Shown piece by piece: positions 6,632-9,190 of a DNA stretch of 9,190 bases. The DNA lies in contig JACQUR010000049.1 of NCBI GenBank assembly GCA_016210245.1, forward strand, positions 1-9,190, given 5' to 3'. This DNA is from Chloroflexota bacterium (GTDB taxonomy: Bacteria; Chloroflexota; UBA6077; JACQUR01). The translations under genes and the position numbers were made by a program. How positions within the stretch are numbered: the first letter of the stretch is position 1; the number at the start of each line of letters is the position of its first letter. The notes beneath the pieces are model-generated. The model saw only the letters and a list, made by a program, of their open reading frames with translations. It did not search any database and was not told the origin of the DNA.

Positions 6632-7138
6632 ATGGGCCGCGGTGGCTCCGGCCAGGCGCTGGTGGAGTTCGCCTTCGTCCTCCTGTTCGCCATGATCTCG
6701 TTCCTGCTCCTGCTCGACATCGGCCGCTTCTTCTTCGAGTACAACGCCATGCGGGGCGGGCTGCTGATGGGCAGCGTCCAGATGCAGGAGAGCAATAACT
6801 ACAAGGGCTATAGCACCTGCGACACCAAGAAGGCGGCCGTCGAGCAGGTCCTTCGTGACGCCTCGGGCCTGGGCACCTCGCCGAGCACCGACCTCTATGG
6901 CAACACGCTGCCGACCGGCGAGCAGGAGTCGCTGACCTTCACCCCATCGTCGTGCGGCACCTCTGCTCGCACCGGCCTGTTCTCGGCCTGCAACTCCTAC
7001 ACGCTCACCTGGTCCCGCCCGTTCCTGCCGGTCGCGCCCTTCGCCCGCCAACTGCTCGGCCTGGGTGGCATGTCGCTGACCCTGACCGCCGAGATCAAGA
7101 GCCAGCACAACAACAGCCCGGGGGGAACGGCGTGTTGA
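6632..7138 (+). CDS. tadE: TadE-like pseudopilin
   Basis: A 168-residue pilus-assembly protein of the TadE family, a minor pseudopilin thought to be processed by the TadV-type prepilin peptidase and to act in Flp/Tad pilus biogenesis at the membrane. The N-terminus has Gly7 followed by QALVE, so Glu12 falls at +5 after a predicted Gly7/Gln8 cut, as described for TadE and TadF. The hydrophobic helix spans about 9-30 and is followed by DIGRFFFEYNAMRGG. The rest should be extracytoplasmic and has Cys63, Cys108, Cys120 and Cys168. ATG 6632 gives the short leader typical of the family. In-frame ATG 6476, preceded by AAAGGTGG, is an alternative, but it would add 52 residues that read through the REP repeat. 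First gene after the predicted promoter. Family confident; TadE versus TadF assignment less so. Confidence 0.88.
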   Translation: MGRGGSGQALVEFAFVLLFAMISFLLLLDIGRFFFEYNAMRGGLLMGSVQMQESNNYKGYSTCDTKKAAVEQVLRDASGLGTSPSTDLYGNTLPTGEQESLTFTPSSCGTSARTGLFSACNSYTLTWSRPFLPVAPFARQLLGLGGMSLTLTAEIKSQHNNSPGGTAC

Positions 7139-7151
7139 CGGTGGCCGCGCG

Positions 7152-7748
7152 ATGACCTCTCGACCCGCCGTCCGCCGGTGCGCTTCCGCCCAGGCGCTGG
7201 TGGAGTTCGCTCTGCTGCTGCCGATGTTCCTGGCCACGCTCCTGGCCATGATCGACTGGGGGCTGGGGGTCTATGCCTATAACACCGTCTCGTACGCTGC
7301 CCAGGACGGCATGCGGCGCGGGATCGTGCTGGGCAAGGACTGCGGCGCGTACACGCAGCCAGGCAACAAGCAGAACTTCTCCGGGGGTGGAGATCCGAGC
7401 TACTCCGATGGAGTCGCGGCCAACGATGCCAGCCAGCAGACGTTCACCACCAGCACGGTCACCACGCCGGTGAGCTGCACCGGCAACTCGACTCCGAGGC
7501 TGACCATCGTCGGCGCGGTCAACGGTGCCGCGGGCCTGCTGGACCGCACTCGCCTCAAGGTCATCATCGAGCAGGCGCCGGGCGCTACCAGCGGCAGCTA
7601 CCTGCCCCTCGCTGGCGAGACCGTCAAGGTGCGGGTCATGTACGAGCACCGGCCGATCTGGGGCTTCCTCATCGACGGCATCGCCAGCCTGAGCCAGTTC
7701 AACTTCGATCTGACGATGAATACGCACGCGAGCGGTCGAATCCAATGA
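7152..7748 (+). CDS. Second TadE-like pseudopilin
   Basis: A 198-residue protein with the TadE signature ASAQALVEFALLLP at about 11-24, a hydrophobic helix to about 37, then DWGLGVYAYNTVSYAAQDGMRRG, the usual post-helix region. Glu18 is at +5 if cleavage follows Ala13, so the residue before the cut is Ala rather than the usual Gly. The remaining 150 residues are predicted to be extracytoplasmic and Ser/Thr/Gly-rich. Thirteen bases separate it from the first TadE gene; its stop shares ATGA with the TadG start. The bases coding for QALVEF (7190-7210) are identical to 6652-6672 in the first gene, in keeping with a paralogous pair, although the two proteins diverge strongly afterwards. The ribosome site is weak, so coupling to the upstream gene is likely. 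It may serve as TadF. Confidence 0.87.
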   Translation: MTSRPAVRRCASAQALVEFALLLPMFLATLLAMIDWGLGVYAYNTVSYAAQDGMRRGIVLGKDCGAYTQPGNKQNFSGGGDPSYSDGVAANDASQQTFTTSTVTTPVSCTGNSTPRLTIVGAVNGAAGLLDRTRLKVIIEQAPGATSGSYLPLAGETVKVRVMYEHRPIWGFLIDGIASLSQFNFDLTMNTHASGRIQ

Positions 7749-9115
7749 AGAGCTGTGGACAGGTCCTGATCCTGTTTGCCCTGCTGCTGCCGGTCTTTGC
7801 CTCCGGCGCGGTGCTGGCGCTGGACTCGGGCTACTGGATGGTCCAGAAGCGCCAGATGCAGTACGCCGCCGACGTCGCCGCCATGGTGGCCGGCCAGGCG
7901 ATCAACGAGAGCACCGCGTCGACCTACGGCACGGGCGGCTCGCAGACGATCCGCGACGCCGCCAAGACCTGGCTGGGGAACAACGTCGATCTGAGCGGCT
8001 GCGCGGACAACGAGGATGAGCCCACCACCGCGCAGCGGTGCGCGACCAATCATCCGCCCCAGAGCGGCCCACACCAGGGCGATGGGCGATTCGTGGAAGT
8101 CATCATCAACGTGCCCGCCCAGTCGCTGTTCTACAACCTCTTCCGCGGCCTGGGCTTCGGCACCTTCTTCGCCGAGCCGACCATCTACGCTCGCGCGGTG
8201 GCCGGCGGACTCCAGCCCCTGACCTACGCCATCCTGACCACCGGCGCCTTCAGCAACTCGGCCTGCGCCCAGGATCCCATGTGCTTCGCCGGCTCCGGTG
8301 GCGGCAGCACCCTCGGCGGGAACCTGTGCTCCAACGGCGACATCGGCGTGAGCGGCACCAATACCACCGTCAGCGGCAGCGTCGTCGCCGGCGGGACGGC
8401 CGACCCGGGCCTCCAGGGTGCGAGCTACGTTGGCGCCAGCACGAACCCCGCCTGTCCGGATCCACCCTGCGACTTCACCGGCTACCCGACCTGGGATTCG
8501 GCGAACTCGTATACCTATGACCTCCACAGCGACCCTGATGGGGTGACCATCGGCCCGGGCGATTCCTATGGCGGCAACAAGATCGGCGCGCTCAACATCC
8601 CCAACAACGCGGGGTCGGGCGTGAGCATCACCCTCAGGCCAGGGGGCTGGCAATCCATCACCATCCAGAAGGGCACGGTCACGCTCCAGCCCGGCGTGTA
8701 CTACCTCGACGGCGACTTCAACCTGAGCGGTGGCACCCTGCTGGCCAGCGGCGCGGTCACCTTCGTGGTCAAGGGCAGCTTCCTCGTGACCGACGGCAAC
8801 ATCGGCACCTCGAGCTCGCGGGTGAGCGCGGTGGGGGCCAGCTACGTGAAGTGCAATACCCTGATCTACCTGCTGGCGCCCTCGTCGGGCTCGAACAAGG
8901 TCCAGCTCAAGTCCAGCGGCGCGGTTTACCTGCGGGGCGCCATTTACGCGCCCGACACCGACTCCAGCGTTGAGCTCGGGGGCTCGGGGGGCGCGAGCCT
9001 GGATCTCCTGGGCCAGATCCTGGCCTACAAGTTCCAGCTCAGCGGCACCGGGACGACGATCACCTACGAGTACGGCATGAGCGCCAACGCGCTCAAGCCG
9101 TACCTGGCCGAGTAG
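7745..9115 (+). CDS. tadG: TadG-like pilus-assembly protein with long extracellular C-terminal region
   Basis: A 456-residue protein. Residues 5-28 (GQVLILFALLLPVFASGAVLAL) form a single membrane helix, followed by DSGYWMVQKRQMQYAADVAAMVAGQAI, the hallmark of the TadE/G-like N-terminal domain. Unlike the two TadE proteins it has Leu where Glu+5 would be, so prepilin-peptidase processing is not expected. From about 160 the chain is rich in Gly, Ser, Thr and short beta-strand repeats, for example ITIQKGTVTLQPGVYYLDGDFNLSGG read in pieces around 305-330, and RGAIYAPDTDSSVELGGSGG near 398-416. This is consistent with a right-handed beta-solenoid exposed outside the membrane. Nine cysteines, eight of them outside the membrane, could form disulfides. 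It starts at ATG 7745, overlapping the upstream stop. Role in the Tad pilus is inferred from family and neighbours; an adhesin-like surface role is also possible. Confidence 0.85.
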   Translation: MKSCGQVLILFALLLPVFASGAVLALDSGYWMVQKRQMQYAADVAAMVAGQAINESTASTYGTGGSQTIRDAAKTWLGNNVDLSGCADNEDEPTTAQRCATNHPPQSGPHQGDGRFVEVIINVPAQSLFYNLFRGLGFGTFFAEPTIYARAVAGGLQPLTYAILTTGAFSNSACAQDPMCFAGSGGGSTLGGNLCSNGDIGVSGTNTTVSGSVVAGGTADPGLQGASYVGASTNPACPDPPCDFTGYPTWDSANSYTYDLHSDPDGVTIGPGDSYGGNKIGALNIPNNAGSGVSITLRPGGWQSITIQKGTVTLQPGVYYLDGDFNLSGGTLLASGAVTFVVKGSFLVTDGNIGTSSSRVSAVGASYVKCNTLIYLLAPSSGSNKVQLKSSGAVYLRGAIYAPDTDSSVELGGSGGASLDLLGQILAYKFQLSGTGTTITYEYGMSANALKPYLAE

Positions 9116-9161
9116 GGACGCAGCATGAGCCCACCTTGTTGTGCTGGTTGCGGAGCCGTAG

Positions 9162-9183
9162 GGGGCGACGGCCCTGTCGCCCC
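9162..9183 (+). repeat. GC-rich hairpin downstream of tadG
   Basis: GGGGCGAC (9162-9169) pairs perfectly with GTCGCCCC (9176-9183) around a six-base loop, 46 bases after the tadG stop. There is no T-run. Short palindromes of this GGGGCGAC/GTCGCCCC type are, from memory, common between genes in Chloroflexota, so it may be a dispersed repeat as well as a 3'-end hairpin. It is different in sequence from the REP element elsewhere in the window. Confidence 0.55.
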
Positions 9184-9190
9184 GCCGCCC

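Noticed and set aside
6652..7210. Identical 21-base stretches at 6652-6672 and 7190-7210 as a recombination repeat
   Set aside because: Both encode the conserved QALVEF signal of TadE proteins in the same frame, so protein-level conservation and paralogy explain the match.
9125..9190. Possible start of a further gene (MSPPCCAGCGAVGG...) open to the window end
   Set aside because: Only 22 codons are visible, they read through the GC-rich hairpin, and there is no clear ribosome site. Too little to call a gene.

Overview
The window is GC-rich throughout, with densely packed genes that all lie on the + strand. The protein content is large multi-domain sensor kinases followed by TadE/TadG pilus-assembly genes. 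This and the style of the intergenic palindromes suggest a Chloroflexota-like bacterium. That is an inference from composition and gene content; no taxonomic marker is present.

Positions 45-6322 hold four two-component signalling genes that overlap end to start and so look like one operon. They are: (1) a very large membrane hybrid histidine kinase (about seven N-terminal membrane segments, dCache-like sensor, HAMP, two PAS, HisKA, HATPase, receiver); (2) a stand-alone CheY/Spo0F-like receiver; (3) a soluble NarL-type histidine kinase (PAS remnant, PAS, GAF, HisKA_3, HATPase); (4) a NarL/FixJ-type response regulator with a LuxR DNA-binding domain. The last two form an obvious cognate pair that ends in transcription. 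The first two look like a sensor and its diffusible receiver. No Hpt domain is visible that could connect the receiver of gene 1 to gene 2.

Positions 6323-6631 are non-coding. They hold a sigma70-type promoter with a perfect TATAAT box, a GC-rich potential hairpin and a solo copy of a 35-base REP-like repeat. This promoter should drive the second operon (6632-9115): two TadE-like pseudopilins and a TadG-like protein with a long extracellular, probably beta-solenoid, C-terminal region. The rest of the Tad machinery (Flp pilin, TadA ATPase, TadB/C, TadV peptidase, secretin) is not in the window.

The same REP-like repeat occurs as an inverted pair at the left edge (18-107). It forms an almost uninterrupted 44-bp-arm palindrome (REPIN-like) over the 5' end of the first kinase gene, which makes that gene's start uncertain. 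Another, unrelated hairpin follows tadG at the right edge. Nothing in the window demands a wholly new system. The points most worth a second look are the sensor architecture of gene 1, the PAS remnant at the start of gene 3, and the REP/REPIN elements at both operon 5' ends.
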